Notes: generated from the sequence alone by a model not told the origin. 64,000 bases of DNA from Algoriphagus antarcticus (GCF_002150685.1 NZ_MSSW01000023.1:49183-113182), one strand, 5' to 3'; positions 45,370 through 54,570 are shown, counted from the first letter of the stretch. Numbers and translations are program-made.

Positions 45370-46044
45370 TCTCAAATGTGAAATAGTGTAAGTTGGTACC
45401 AAGTCTATGGGCTTTCCAAATGGATTGAAGAAGACCTGATCTATGCCGGCTCCATGTGCTCCTTTGACATCAGAAATAGGGTTATCACCTATCATTAGGC
45501 TATTTTCCTTGCTTGCACCTGCTCGTTCCAATGCATACTGGAAAATCCTTGGATCAGGCTTTTTATGCCCTGTCGTCTCAGATGTCACGACCAATTCAAA
45601 GTAATCATTCAAGCCTGATGAGTTCATTTTCTTGGCTTGACTTTCGTCAAATCCATTGGTGATCACATAGAGCTTGTACTTCGGTTTGAGATAATCGAGT
45701 AGTTCTATCGTATGCGGAAAAAGGTGCGGTTTGCTAGAAGTGCGATGCATAAAATCTCCTTCAAATTCTTCAGGGATCACTGCGTCAACTACTCCTGCAT
45801 GGGCAAATATCCTTGGAAAGCGGGTAGTTCTCAATTCCTCTTTCTGCATTTCACCTTTGTCATAAGCACTCCAAAGTTTGAAATTCACGGCATAAAAGGA
45901 ATCAATAAAATGCTGTGAGGATAAAACTCCGAGTTCTTCGAGTTTATAATGAAGGAAAAGTTCGGAAAGAGATTCCTGAACATTTCGATCGTAATCCCAA
46001 AGCGTGTGGTCTAGATCGAAGAAGAGGTGTTGGTAATTTTTCAA
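45349..46044 (-). CDS. HAD-family hydrolase, YjjG/noncanonical nucleotidase type
   Basis: 231-residue haloacid-dehalogenase phosphatase. Motif I is FFDLDHTLWDYD (residues ~9-20), motif II is VITNGF, and motifs III/IV are KKPDPRIF and MIGDNPISDVKGAHGAG. The WDYDRN region and cap (residues ~20-95) match the YjjG/YfnB-type pyrimidine 5'-nucleotidase group. It lies 6 bp downstream of the ArsR-type regulator in the same operon. Its last 24 bp are duplicated 491 bp further downstream. Confidence 0.9.
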   Translation of the reverse strand: MKNYQHLFFDLDHTLWDYDRNVQESLSELFLHYKLEELGVLSSQHFIDSFYAVNFKLWSAYDKGEMQKEELRTTRFPRIFAHAGVVDAVIPEEFEGDFMHRTSSKPHLFPHTIELLDYLKPKYKLYVITNGFDESQAKKMNSSGLNDYFELVVTSETTGHKKPDPRIFQYALERAGASKENSLMIGDNPISDVKGAHGAGIDQVFFNPFGKPIDLVPTYTISHLRELEAIL

Positions 46045-46050
46045 GGGAAA

Positions 46051-46434
46051 TTAACGTCGGTATTGATTGTTCTGAATTTTATTTATGGCAAGTTCACGGT
46101 TGGATTTCAGGATTTCGAAGGTCTTTTGATCCTTGATGAGACTTGGGTCTTTCTGTATGAACTTAAAAATCTGCTGAATAATTTCCATGTACTCTTCCAA
46201 AATGTAGTAAAACACCCATTGATCCACTCGCTTGCTCCCGAGAAGTCCTGCGTTTTTCAAGTAAATGAGATGCCTACTCGTTTTAGTCTGGGTAAAGTCA
46301 AGGATTAATTCAAAGTCAGAAATGGAAAGCTCTCTATTGAGCATCAGCAGGTGAAAAATCCTCACGCGAGGTTCTTCAGAAAGTGCTTTAAAGATTCTAA
46401 GCCCGTAGTTTAAACTGATATTTTTTAACCGCAT
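46051..46434 (-). CDS. ArsR-family winged-helix regulator
   Basis: 127-residue ArsR/SmtB-type regulator. The HTH is in FKALSEEPRVRIFHLLML and FELILDFTQTKTSRHLIYL (~17-60), followed by NAGLLGSKRVDQWVFYYILE. The metal-sensing Cys motif (CVC) of ArsR/SmtB is absent, so the signal is not an obvious thiol-bound metal. First gene of a two-gene operon with the HAD hydrolase. Confidence 0.87.
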   Translation of the reverse strand: MRLKNISLNYGLRIFKALSEEPRVRIFHLLMLNRELSISDFELILDFTQTKTSRHLIYLKNAGLLGSKRVDQWVFYYILEEYMEIIQQIFKFIQKDPSLIKDQKTFEILKSNRELAINKIQNNQYRR

Positions 46435-46544
46435 TTGTAAGTTTTAACGGAGTTTATGAGGGTAAAATAAAAAATCAACCGAAATTAGATTATTATCGTA
46501 CCACAATTGACAACCATCTGACGTTCTATTAAGTTATTTTATTT

Positions 46545-47195
46545 GTGAACTATCCATTACTACTTCGATTTAGCTTCCTTTTCTTTTTGGGATTGATTTT
46601 TTCCCTGAACCATTCCTTGGCTCAAGATGTGCAACAAAAAAAAGTAATCCAACTTTCTGGTATTATCCTTAATGCAGACAGCACAGACGCTGTGGCAGGC
46701 GTGAACATTTACGTTCCAAAGAAAGGACGGGGGACTAGTTCAGGCAGGTTTGGCTACTTTTCCATGCCCGTGCTAGCAGGCGATTCGGTTGTATTTAGTT
46801 TTATCGGCTTGAAAAAACAAACCTTCAAAGTACCTGAAACTGTAGAAAGTGATGGAATCAGTTTGATACTGACGATGCAAGTAGATGAGATTGCTCTGGC
46901 AGAAATCGAAGTAATGCCTTATCCTACCGAGGAGGAATTCAAACAGGCAGTAATTGCACTGAACATAGTGGATCCTATGTCCATCTCCAGAGCCAACATG
47001 AGTCCTGAGATGCTACTACGCTGGGCCGAATCTATGCCTGCATCAGGAAACGAAAACTTCAGATATTTCCAGCAGGGACAAGCCATTCAAAACCAGGATC
47101 TCTACGGACCAAGAACGCTTAGGCTCCTCGATCCATTCGCCTGGGGGCAGTTTATTCGGTCTATTAAGCGGGGTGATCTGAAGAGGAAGGATTAA
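46545..47195 (+). CDS. Secreted protein with CarboxypepD_reg-like domain
   Basis: 216 residues, starting with GTG. Signal peptide MNYPLLLRFSFLFFLGLIFS...SLAQ. Residues ~35-120 form a CarboxypepD_reg-like beta-sandwich (IQLSGIILNADSTDAVAGVN; GRFGYFSMPVLAGDSVVFSF; IGLKKQTF), the domain found at the N-terminus of TonB-dependent receptors, but no receptor follows. The C-terminal ~85 residues (PYPTEEEFKQAVIALNI) are a conserved Bacteroidota extension of unknown function. Divergent from the ArsR operon. Confidence 0.8.
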   Translation: MNYPLLLRFSFLFFLGLIFSLNHSLAQDVQQKKVIQLSGIILNADSTDAVAGVNIYVPKKGRGTSSGRFGYFSMPVLAGDSVVFSFIGLKKQTFKVPETVESDGISLILTMQVDEIALAEIEVMPYPTEEEFKQAVIALNIVDPMSISRANMSPEMLLRWAESMPASGNENFRYFQQGQAIQNQDLYGPRTLRLLDPFAWGQFIRSIKRGDLKRKD

Positions 47196-47224
47196 GGCGA
47201 ACCTAGGCTTATAATAAATTATTT

Positions 47225-47704
47225 CTCGCAGCGACGCGACGGCGCAGCGATAATAACGAGTATCCTTTAAGTAAGGTCAGCTATAAGTTATTAGCCACTC
47301 TTTTAATCCCATCTTTCAACAACGCTTCGTTGAAATTCAACAGTAACCCTAATTTCATCGTAGTTAGGCGTAAATAGGTCATTAATTGTTTTGAGTGAAC
47401 TGGTGTAATAACTTGAACTGATTTTATCTCAACAATCACTTTATCTTCAACGATCAAGTCAGCCCGAAATCCGTTTTCAAAAGTGATATCATCCCATTTG
47501 AAAAGAATGAAAACTTGACTTGCTACTTAAAGTCCAGACTTTTTCAACTCATGGAATAATACCCTTTCATAAATAGACTCCAGCAAACCTGGTCCCAACT
47601 ATCTATGAATTAGAAATGCTTTATCCAGAATTAAAGTAGCAATATCATTCTCAATCTTTTCCATATTCAAAATAAAATACGCTGCGCCGCCGCGCCGCAG
47701 CGAG
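47225..47704. mobile_element. Cassette bounded by 25-bp GC-rich inverted repeats
   Basis: A very GC-rich 25-mer at 47225-47249 is repeated inverted at 47680-47704 with 22 of 25 positions identical (mismatches at positions 6, 10, 15). Tips read CTCGC.GCG and CGGCGCAGCG. The arms enclose exactly the decayed GxxExxY gene and little else, and contrast strongly with the AT-rich surroundings. A third partial copy (CTGCGTCGCGGCGAG) lies at about 47711-47726. It could be a small mobilised cassette; no transposase is present. Confidence 0.6.
47281..47664 (-). pseudogene. GxxExxY-family protein, two in-frame stops
   Basis: The minus strand from ATG 47664 to stop 47281 is a single 128-codon frame with full-length similarity to GxxExxY proteins (PD-(D/E)XK-like fold): MEKIENDIATLILDKAFLIH, LGPGLLESIYERVLFHELKK, FKWDDITFENGFRADLIVED, KVIVEIKSVQVITPVHSKQL, MTYLRLTTMKLGLLLNFNEA. 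It is broken by TAG at codon 22 (47599-47601), exactly where the family has the Glu of HRELGPG, and TAA at codon 46 (47527-47529). There is no frameshift. The family's function is unknown. Confidence 0.88.
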
Positions 47705-47736
47705 GGATTTTCTGCGTCGCGGCGAGCCCCCTCCCT

Positions 47737-49335
47737 TTAATCGATCTCAGGCAGCACCCACTCTTCTAGCACACTTGGATGTCTCATCATTTCTTCGATG
47801 GCAGCGATAGTTCTAGGTGCATCTCCAGAGAGATTTATGTTTCCATCTTTTGTGACCAAAATATCATCTTCGATTCGCACTGCGATGCCCCACCATTTTG
47901 GATCACAATCAGATCCTTCTGGAATGTAGATTCCTGGCTCAATGGTAAAAACTACTCCTTCCTTAAGCACATCATAAGTTCCTCTATCATGCACATCCAG
48001 TCCTATATGGTGACTTGTGCCATGCGGAAAATACATGTGACCCTCTCCTTTTTTGATAATCCCAAGTTTCGCCAGTCCATCGTCGATGATTTTACGCCCC
48101 GCCGCGTCAATATCTTGAAAAGTAGTGCCGGGTTTAGAAAGTGCTATCCCCGCTTCCTGCGCTTGGTACACTAACTCGTAGATCGCTTTTTCTTCTGCGT
48201 TGAATTCGCCGCTTATCGGAATAGTACGAGTCACATCGGCAGTGTAGCCTCTCCATTCTGCACCAAGATCCATCAGTAACAACCGATCAGTCAAGTCACG
48301 TTTATCATTCTCGATGTAGTGAAGAATACAACCATTGTTTCCTCCTCCGACTATTGATGGATAGCCGAGCTCTTCTGCTCCGTAGCGCTTGTAGATAAAC
48401 TCATGAACACCTTGAATTTCTCGCTCCGTCATCCCCACTTTCGCAGCCTTCATTACCTCTACCTGTCCTACGGCAGAGATCCTCACAGCTTTCTTGAGCA
48501 TGACAATTTCCTCAGCTGTCTTTACCTCACGAAGTATTCCCATCATATCCCCGAGTGAAGAAATGTCTAGCTTTTGCTCCGGTATTTCCTCTTTCACCAT
48601 CATTCGCTTCTCTGGAGAGTCAGCATTCATAAAAGAACTAACCAATGGATCTTGCATCATATCAGGATATTGGGAACTGTATCTCTTCAGCATTTGAACC
48701 ACACGATCGGAAGTCTCAAGGTCTGAGCTTTCAATCATTTTATAAACCTGAGCACTCACTTCATTAAGTTTATCAGGGTATGCTGTGGCATTTTTAAATT
48801 CATCCACCATCTGTATCAAAGGAAGATTCGTGCTACTTTCTTCTATTGCCTCTGAAAGGCTAAAAGTCAAAATCTTATCAAAGTCCTGGAGGTTGATACC
48901 AGATTTAGCGGCAAACTCAGAATTGAGCAGGGCATCCTCAAAGCCCAATTCGCTCATCATTCCCTCTACTCCCAATCTCTTACCATTCCACATTTCTGCC
49001 CGTGCATCTCTATTCTGCACGAAAATCAGTTCTTCGGACATCTCTCCGTTGATTTGGCGCTCTTCACTAAAGACAATAAGCACAGCATTTGGCTCACGAA
49101 AACCTGTCAGATAGAAAAAGTCTGTGTTAGGATGATAGATGTAATCAACATCGTTGGTTCTGTTCTTTACTGGATTATTAAAAAACACAGCAACAGAATT
49201 AGCTGGCATCAATTTCCTTAATTCATCTCTCCTTCCACGATGCCATTCGGAGGTAAGACCATCTTCAAAATAGGATTGAGAGAATGCGGAAAGAGAGAAC
49301 GCGAGCAAAAGCAAAGTCCAAAGTATCTTTTTCAT
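47737..49335 (-). CDS. Secreted aminopeptidase P (M24B)
   Basis: 532 residues from the ATG at 49335, which starts a clean signal peptide (MKKILWTLLLLAFSLSAFSQ); an in-frame ATG at 49344 adds three residues. It removes N-terminal residues preceding proline. The N-terminal creatinase-like domain (RRDELRKLMPANSVAVFF; PNTDFFYLTGF) is followed by the pita-bread domain with the dimetal ligands: Asp-Asp (MDLGAEWRGYTADVTRT), His (HGTSHHIGLDVHD), Glu (TIEPGIYIP) and Glu (VRIEDDILVT). Exported location suggests peptide scavenging. Monocistronic. Confidence 0.92.
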   Translation of the reverse strand: MKKILWTLLLLAFSLSAFSQSYFEDGLTSEWHRGRRDELRKLMPANSVAVFFNNPVKNRTNDVDYIYHPNTDFFYLTGFREPNAVLIVFSEERQINGEMSEELIFVQNRDARAEMWNGKRLGVEGMMSELGFEDALLNSEFAAKSGINLQDFDKILTFSLSEAIEESSTNLPLIQMVDEFKNATAYPDKLNEVSAQVYKMIESSDLETSDRVVQMLKRYSSQYPDMMQDPLVSSFMNADSPEKRMMVKEEIPEQKLDISSLGDMMGILREVKTAEEIVMLKKAVRISAVGQVEVMKAAKVGMTEREIQGVHEFIYKRYGAEELGYPSIVGGGNNGCILHYIENDKRDLTDRLLLMDLGAEWRGYTADVTRTIPISGEFNAEEKAIYELVYQAQEAGIALSKPGTTFQDIDAAGRKIIDDGLAKLGIIKKGEGHMYFPHGTSHHIGLDVHDRGTYDVLKEGVVFTIEPGIYIPEGSDCDPKWWGIAVRIEDDILVTKDGNINLSGDAPRTIAAIEEMMRHPSVLEEWVLPEID

Positions 49336-49419
49336 ATAGATCATGTTGATTTAAGTGTTCTAATGTCTACGCTTTTGACCATTTAACAAAGTCTTAATCT
49401 ACAGATTGAGTCATATCCT

Positions 49420-49427
49420 TATCTTTG
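49420..49427 (+). promoter_or_regulatory. Candidate -7 element of pafA
   Basis: TATCTTTG matches TAnnTTTG exactly, 22 bp before the start codon. A -33 element is not clear. Confidence 0.5.
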
Positions 49428-49449
49428 AGGATTAAAAAAAAATCAAAAC

Positions 49450-51084
49450 ATGAGAAAATTCGGGATTGTATTTTTGCTTTTTATTTTGGCTTCGAGCCCT
49501 TTGCTCGCTCAGGCGCAAGCAGATAAGCCTAAACTAGTCGTCGGCATCATTGTCGATCAGATGCGCCAAGATTATTTGTATCGCTTTTCGGACAGGTATT
49601 CAGACGGTGGATTTAAGCGAATGATGAAGGATGGCTTTATGATGAAAAATGGCCATTATAACTACATTCCCACATACACAGGACCCGGGCATGCATCAGT
49701 TTATACGGGCACCACTCCTGCTACTCATGGCATCATTGGCAATGATTGGTATGTAAAGAGCTTGGATCAAATGATTTATTGCGCGGGAGATACAACCGTG
49801 ACTAACATCGGTGGATCGGCAGAAAATGGGTTTATCAGCCCACGAAACCTACTCACCACTACCATTACTGACGAACTTCGAATAAACACGCAGAAGCGAT
49901 CCAAGGTAGTAGGTGTAGCAATCAAAGATCGTGGCGCAAGCCTTCCAGCGGGTCACTTAGGCGATGCCTATTGGTTTGATTCCAACACTGGTGAATTCAT
50001 GACTTCCTCTTATTATCATGAGAAACTGCCAGAATGGGTAGATAAATTCAACCAAAAGAAATCTGTAGATACATACCTATCCCAAACCTGGAACACACTT
50101 TATCCTATCAATACTTATAAGGCAAGTATGGTGGATGATAATATTTTTGAGGGGAAATTCAGTGGAAAAGACACTCCTACTTTCCCATATGACCTCAAAG
50201 AGCTCAGAAAGACAAATGGTGAATTTGGATTGATTTCCTCTACGCCCTTTGGCAATACAATGACCTTGGATTTTGCTTTGGCGGCACTCGAAGGTGAAAA
50301 AATGGGAATGGGAGAAGAAACGGACTTCCTAGCTCTAAGCTTTTCTTCTCCAGATTATATAGGACATAGATTTGGCCCACAATCCAAGGAAATCGAGGAC
50401 ACTTACCTCCGTTTGGATCAAGAGATCGAGAGACTTCTTAACTACCTTGACGAGAAGTATGGTAAAGACCAATATGTGGTTTTCCTCTCTGCAGATCATG
50501 CCGTAGCTGAGATAGCCACACATATGATTAGCGAGAAAGTACCAGGCGGAAATCTTCGAACAGGTGCAGTAATGACCGAATTGCTTAGCTACATCTCTTC
50601 TAAATATGGTCCAGGAAAATTGATCAAAAACAATTCGAACGGTCAGCTTTTCCTTAACCATGAGTTGATTCAGGAGAAAGAAATGAACCAAGAAGATTTC
50701 GAAAATGAAATTGCTCAGTTCCTTTTGAAATTTGATGGTATCAAGGAAGTTTATACGGGTACTGCGATGCGAACAAGAGAATTTACCGAAGGCAGATCAA
50801 TGCTACTTCAAATGGGATATAATCATAAAGCTTCAGGTGATATTTTGATGATTCTAGAGCCAGGATGGCTAACAGGTGGTGCAACTGGCACATCTCACGG
50901 CACTGGCTTTTCTTATGATACAAATGTTCCAATCCTATTTTACGGTTGGCATGTGCCTGCTGGAGAGAGTTCTCGTTATGCGACTGTTACCGACATCGCT
51001 CCTACTCTTTCTATGATGCTCGATATCAAGCTGCCAAATGGCGCTACCGGGCAACCTATCTTGGAAATCACTGACAAAAAATAA
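49450..51084 (+). CDS. pafA: PafA-type alkaline phosphatase
   Basis: 544-residue secreted phosphate-irrepressible-type phosphomonoesterase of the alkaline phosphatase superfamily. A signal peptide (~1-20, ...LLAQAQA) is followed by the first metal Asp (GIIVDQMRQDYLYRF), the Thr nucleophile in PTYTGPGHASVYTGT, the Asn of GNDW, then metal ligands in FSSPDYIGHRFGP, LSADHAVAEI and TGTSHGTGFSYD. These correspond to the PafA active site, including the Thr nucleophile in place of Ser. It probably frees phosphate from organic esters. Strong terminator downstream. Confidence 0.94.
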   Translation: MRKFGIVFLLFILASSPLLAQAQADKPKLVVGIIVDQMRQDYLYRFSDRYSDGGFKRMMKDGFMMKNGHYNYIPTYTGPGHASVYTGTTPATHGIIGNDWYVKSLDQMIYCAGDTTVTNIGGSAENGFISPRNLLTTTITDELRINTQKRSKVVGVAIKDRGASLPAGHLGDAYWFDSNTGEFMTSSYYHEKLPEWVDKFNQKKSVDTYLSQTWNTLYPINTYKASMVDDNIFEGKFSGKDTPTFPYDLKELRKTNGEFGLISSTPFGNTMTLDFALAALEGEKMGMGEETDFLALSFSSPDYIGHRFGPQSKEIEDTYLRLDQEIERLLNYLDEKYGKDQYVVFLSADHAVAEIATHMISEKVPGGNLRTGAVMTELLSYISSKYGPGKLIKNNSNGQLFLNHELIQEKEMNQEDFENEIAQFLLKFDGIKEVYTGTAMRTREFTEGRSMLLQMGYNHKASGDILMILEPGWLTGGATGTSHGTGFSYDTNVPILFYGWHVPAGESSRYATVTDIAPTLSMMLDIKLPNGATGQPILEITDKK

Positions 51085-51101
51085 AATCCCATCTTATCAA
51101 T

Positions 51102-51139
51102 CCAAAAAGCCTCGATCTGAAAAAATCGAGGCTTTTTGG
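51102..51139 (+). terminator. Strong terminator of pafA
   Basis: Perfect 15-bp stem, CCAAAAAGCCTCGAT (51102-51116) with ATCGAGGCTTTTTGG (51125-51139), short loop. The symmetric A/T tracts could also support termination on the minus strand. Confidence 0.92.
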
Positions 51140-51159
51140 TTTTAGTGGTTTTGCTCACC

Positions 51160-51341
51160 TGGTTCTTGAGACTGCCAAACTGAGCGAAGTCGAAGTCAAC
51201 TAGCTTTACAAGTCCTCGAATCCGCTCGGACTGACAAACAATGTTTCGTTCTAAATGACAAATTCCACGCCCGCCAACCATGAAGTAAAGATCTCCATTC
51301 CCGCGATAATTCCGCAAATCCAAAATCCTGTACCGCAAATC
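51160..51341. repeat. Dispersed GTCAGTCCGAGCGGATTCGA-type repeat fragment
   Basis: ACTGAGCGAAGTCGAAGTCAA (near 51180-51200) and CCTCGAATCCGCTCGGACTGAC (near 51214-51235, given in part) form a nested, partly inverted intergenic repeat; the second part matches 23341-23362 in the opposite orientation. No gene is supported before the hmgA stop. Confidence 0.45.
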
Positions 51342-52505
51342 TTACTCCGTCCAACTCATCGGATAGTTTTTATCTACAAATTCAAGCGAATCCGTTGTAA
51401 TCTGAAGTGATTTGAATGTATCCAGCATCACCGCGTACTCATCCGTTGCTTTTGCTCCGATAGACTTCTCCACAGTTCCAGGGTGCGGGCCATGCGGCAA
51501 ACCTCCCATGTGTAAAGTAAAGGATCCTCGATCGATCCCTTTTCTGCTCATAAATTCCCCTTCGGCATAATACAAGACTTCATCCGAGTCAATATTGGAA
51601 TGATTGTATGGCGCCGGAATAGACAGCGGATGGTAATCAAATAGCCTTGGCACAAATGAGCAAATCACAAAACCCCAAGCCTGGAACGTCTGATGAACTG
51701 GCGGTGGCTGATGAATTCGACCAGTGATGGGTTCAAAATCGTAAATCGATAGTGCGTAAGGATATAAATACCCATCCCATCCTACAATATCCAGTGGGCT
51801 GTGCCCGTAAGAATATTGGTGAAGCATTCCCTGCTTTTTGATCTGCACTAGGTAATCCCCCTTCTCTTTTTCGATGTGAAGCTCATGCGGCGGACGAATA
51901 TCCCGCTCACAATATGGCGAATGCTCCAGCAATTGTCCCACTTCATTTCTATATCGCTTTACAGTTTCTATAGCTCCCTGAGATTCAATGATCAAAAGTC
52001 TCAGCGGACCTTTTTCTTCGAATTCAAAGCGGTAAATCGTCGTACGAGGGATCACAATATAATCTCCCTTGCGAACCTCAAGCTTACCGAACTGAGAATA
52101 CAATACACCTTCTCCGTCATGCACATAGATTAATTCATCCCCGTCTGCATTTTTGAAGTAATAATCCATTTTTCGCTGCCTAGGAGAACAAATCCCCATC
52201 ATCACATCAGAGTTCATCATGAGATTTCTTCTCGCTGAGAGGTAATCTTCGCCTGTAAATTCCACATCGGAAGTTTTCAAGTGCGTCTGATTCAATCCAT
52301 ATTCTGCAGCTGGCTTCCACGAATACGGCTCTGGCTTGCCAATAGACCTTACTTCGTTAGGATTATGAATGTGATAAAGTGTGGAGTAGATTCCAGAAAA
52401 GCCTTTGGAACTCACTACCTCTTCTTTGTAAAGACTGCCATCAGGCTGACGGAATTGCGTGTGCCTTTTGGGCGGGATAGCTCCTAGTCTGTAATAGTAT
52501 GCCAT
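51342..52505 (-). CDS. hmgA: Homogentisate 1,2-dioxygenase
   Basis: 387-residue non-heme iron dioxygenase opening the ring of homogentisate to maleylacetoacetate in tyrosine/phenylalanine breakdown. The cupin-like core has the iron ligands in the region of LHMGGLPHGPHPGTVEKSIG and DEVLYYAEGEFMSRKGI, with HQPPPVHQTFQAWGF (partly shown) nearby. The length is that of the short bacterial form. Other pathway genes (hppD, fumarylacetoacetase) are not in the window, so it is a stand-alone gene. Confidence 0.9.
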   Translation of the reverse strand: MAYYYRLGAIPPKRHTQFRQPDGSLYKEEVVSSKGFSGIYSTLYHIHNPNEVRSIGKPEPYSWKPAAEYGLNQTHLKTSDVEFTGEDYLSARRNLMMNSDVMMGICSPRQRKMDYYFKNADGDELIYVHDGEGVLYSQFGKLEVRKGDYIVIPRTTIYRFEFEEKGPLRLLIIESQGAIETVKRYRNEVGQLLEHSPYCERDIRPPHELHIEKEKGDYLVQIKKQGMLHQYSYGHSPLDIVGWDGYLYPYALSIYDFEPITGRIHQPPPVHQTFQAWGFVICSFVPRLFDYHPLSIPAPYNHSNIDSDEVLYYAEGEFMSRKGIDRGSFTLHMGGLPHGPHPGTVEKSIGAKATDEYAVMLDTFKSLQITTDSLEFVDKNYPMSWTE

Positions 52506-52651
52506 TAGTTACTGGGTTTATTTCTTTGGTTAAATTTAAACAAACTATCAAAAGGAGTCAGTGTATCTGGTAAAAATGATTTATGGGCACTTAAAAAATG
52601 CATTTTAAAAAGGTTTATCACTTAGGACTTCATAAACGAGTAAAAACAACG

Positions 52652-52684
52652 AAGTCCGGCTTCTGAAGAAGCAGGACAACTTGC
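52652..52684. repeat. Dispersed palindromic repeat, third copy
   Basis: GGCTTCTGAAGAAGCAGGAC flanked by AAGTCC and AACTTGC; the head recurs at 31982 and 36356. GCTTCTGAAGAAGC is nearly self-complementary. Noncoding. Confidence 0.7.
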
Positions 52685-52702
52685 ACTCGGTTAGTATAAA
52701 TG

Positions 52703-52730
52703 GCATAAAAAAAACGGCTTGCGCCGTTTT
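52703..52730 (-). terminator. Terminator of csbD-like gene
   Basis: AAAACGGC (52711-52718) / GCCGTTTT (52723-52730), 4-base loop, long T-run on the minus strand. Confidence 0.88.
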
Positions 52731-52746
52731 CATTCTTTTTTTATTC

Positions 52747-52935
52747 TTAGTCTTCGAAAAGTTCTTTTCTCAACTTATCTTCCGTCTGACCAGTTTTCTT
52801 CTGGATTCTTCCCAGCAACTGATCTTCTTTACCTTCTACATAACTCAAATCATCGTCGGTCAATTCGCCGTACTTTTCTTTAAGCTTACCTTTCATGATA
52901 TTCCAGTTTCCTTTTAATTTTAAGTTGCTTGACAT
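52747..52935 (-). CDS. CsbD-family stress protein
   Basis: 62-residue CsbD-like protein, usually induced by general stress. The family pattern is [24 protein letters not shown] followed by [20 protein letters not shown] (both given in part as needed: [20 protein letters not shown]). Short, highly charged and helical, cytoplasmic. The function is not established. Monocistronic with its own terminator; divergent from the GH16 gene. Confidence 0.9.
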   Translation of the reverse strand: MSSNLKLKGNWNIMKGKLKEKYGELTDDDLSYVEGKEDQLLGRIQKKTGQTEDKLRKELFED

Positions 52936-53005
52936 AATATTAGTGGTTTAAGTTAAACATTGAGTACTTAGTAATTTACAAAGCACATACCAAGAAAAAC
53001 CCAAA

Positions 53006-53800
53006 ATGAAGACAGTCCTCACTCTTTTCCTGTTAACTATTTACTTAAATCTAAGCTCAAATGCGCAAGAAGCGCGATTAGTCTGGTCAGATGAGTTTTC
53101 TGACGAAGGTTTACCTGATCCGGAGAAATGGACCTACGACGTCGGAGATCATGGTTGGGGCAATGAGGAATTGGAATATTATTCACAAAGTGACCTTAAA
53201 AATGCCCGAATTGAAAATGGAAAACTAATCATAGAAGCACACGCTGACAGTTCACATCCTAAGGGGTACACTTCTGCACGAATACTCACCAGAGGAAAAG
53301 CAGCTTGGCAATATGGCTACCTAGAAATCAAAGCAAAATTACCCCGTGGACGCGGGACTTGGCCTGCAATATGGATGCTTCCTGAAGAAAATTTACATGG
53401 TGGATGGCCTAAAAATGGGGAAATCGACATTATGGAACATGTGGGTTACGATCCTGGAAAAGTACATGGCACCGTGCACACCGAAGCCTTCAATCACAGC
53501 ATTGGTACGCAAAAAGGAGGCTTTCAACAAGTGTCTGATTACAACACCGAATTCCATATTTACGCGATAAACTGGACGAATGAAAAAATTGATTTTTTGA
53601 TAGACGGAAACATCTACTTTACTTTTGAAAACATAGGCCATGACTACAAAGAATGGCCGTTTGATCAGCCTTTTCACTTGATTCTAAATATTGCTGTCGG
53701 CGGTGGATGGGGTGGCTTACAGGGTGTTGCCACTGACATATGGCCTCAGCGAATGGAAATTGACTACGTAAGAGTCTATGATAAAAAACCTCATGAATGA
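53006..53800 (+). CDS. Secreted GH16 beta-glucanase (laminarinase-like)
   Basis: 264-residue family 16 glycoside hydrolase with a signal peptide (MKTVLTLFLLTIYLNLSSNAQ). The catalytic motif ExDxxE is GEIDIMEHVGY, preceded by GTWPAIWMLPE and followed by VGGGWGGLQG and MEIDYVRVYDK, the laminarinase pattern. It contains only the catalytic domain, without carbohydrate-binding modules. Likely substrate: beta-1,3-glucan. Its position next to the sugar-oxidation gene groups may be functional, but it has its own orientation and promoter. Confidence 0.93.
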   Translation: MKTVLTLFLLTIYLNLSSNAQEARLVWSDEFSDEGLPDPEKWTYDVGDHGWGNEELEYYSQSDLKNARIENGKLIIEAHADSSHPKGYTSARILTRGKAAWQYGYLEIKAKLPRGRGTWPAIWMLPEENLHGGWPKNGEIDIMEHVGYDPGKVHGTVHTEAFNHSIGTQKGGFQQVSDYNTEFHIYAINWTNEKIDFLIDGNIYFTFENIGHDYKEWPFDQPFHLILNIAVGGGWGGLQGVATDIWPQRMEIDYVRVYDKKPHE

Positions 53801-53925
53801 TATTTCAGTTAGTACTTTCAAACCAAAATTATATTCCACAAACGTCCATTCTTAGTTAGAAAAAATTGGGAAATTGGACAGATATCCTTAAACTGATAGA
53901 AGACATAACCCATAACTAGTAAAAT

Positions 53926-54570
53926 ATGCTAAATACTGCTTTTAAAAAAAGGAAAATTACGGCTCTTGTGGTCATTGGTTTGCTGATGCTCTTGATGTAT
54001 GGGACAAACCTTACCGAGCGTCAAGCATTCAAAAACATCAGTAGCACTTTTACAGAGGTATACAACGACCGTCTGGTAGTGGAGGGATATATATTCAGAA
54101 TTTCAGAAAATCTATTTAGGATTCAAAAGCTAGTTGATCATTGTGACAACAACTATGACTATTCGAAAGTAGTAAATGAAATAGCTGAAAAAGAAAAAGC
54201 TATTATGGAAATAGTTTCAAACTTTGAGAAAACGAAATTAACCGAAAATGAAGCGCAATATTTGACTGATTTCAAAGCAATCATAGAAAATGACCTTCAG
54301 ATTAAAAACTATAGTTTGCTTTATTCCGACTCTTCTGGTGTCAATTTGAGTCAGGTACAGCTTTACGATAAAAAAATTAGTAAAGCACAGCAAGACCTCG
54401 ATAATTTGAGTAAAATCCAATTAGAAGAAGGAGAAAAATTAATCAACAAAGCCAACATCATTATCAATCGATCCCAAATCTGGTCTCAGTTTGAAGTGGC
54501 TTTGTTGATCATTTTAGCACTCGCTTTATATTTACTTCTTTTCAGAAACAACATGACATTTCAGAAATAA
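53926..54570 (+). CDS. Membrane protein with 4HB-MCP-like sensory domain
   Basis: 214-residue protein with two membrane helices (~10-27, ITALVVIGLLMLLMYGTNL; ~187-207, VALLIILALALYLLLF) enclosing a ~155-residue helical periplasmic domain (TERQAFKNISSTFTEVYNDR...INRSQIWSQ). This is the layout of four-helix-bundle ligand sensors of chemoreceptors and kinases, but the protein ends ten residues after the second helix without HAMP or output domain. It may signal through a partner. Function unknown. Confidence 0.65.
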   Translation: MLNTAFKKRKITALVVIGLLMLLMYGTNLTERQAFKNISSTFTEVYNDRLVVEGYIFRISENLFRIQKLVDHCDNNYDYSKVVNEIAEKEKAIMEIVSNFEKTKLTENEAQYLTDFKAIIENDLQIKNYSLLYSDSSGVNLSQVQLYDKKISKAQQDLDNLSKIQLEEGEKLINKANIIINRSQIWSQFEVALLIILALALYLLLFRNNMTFQK

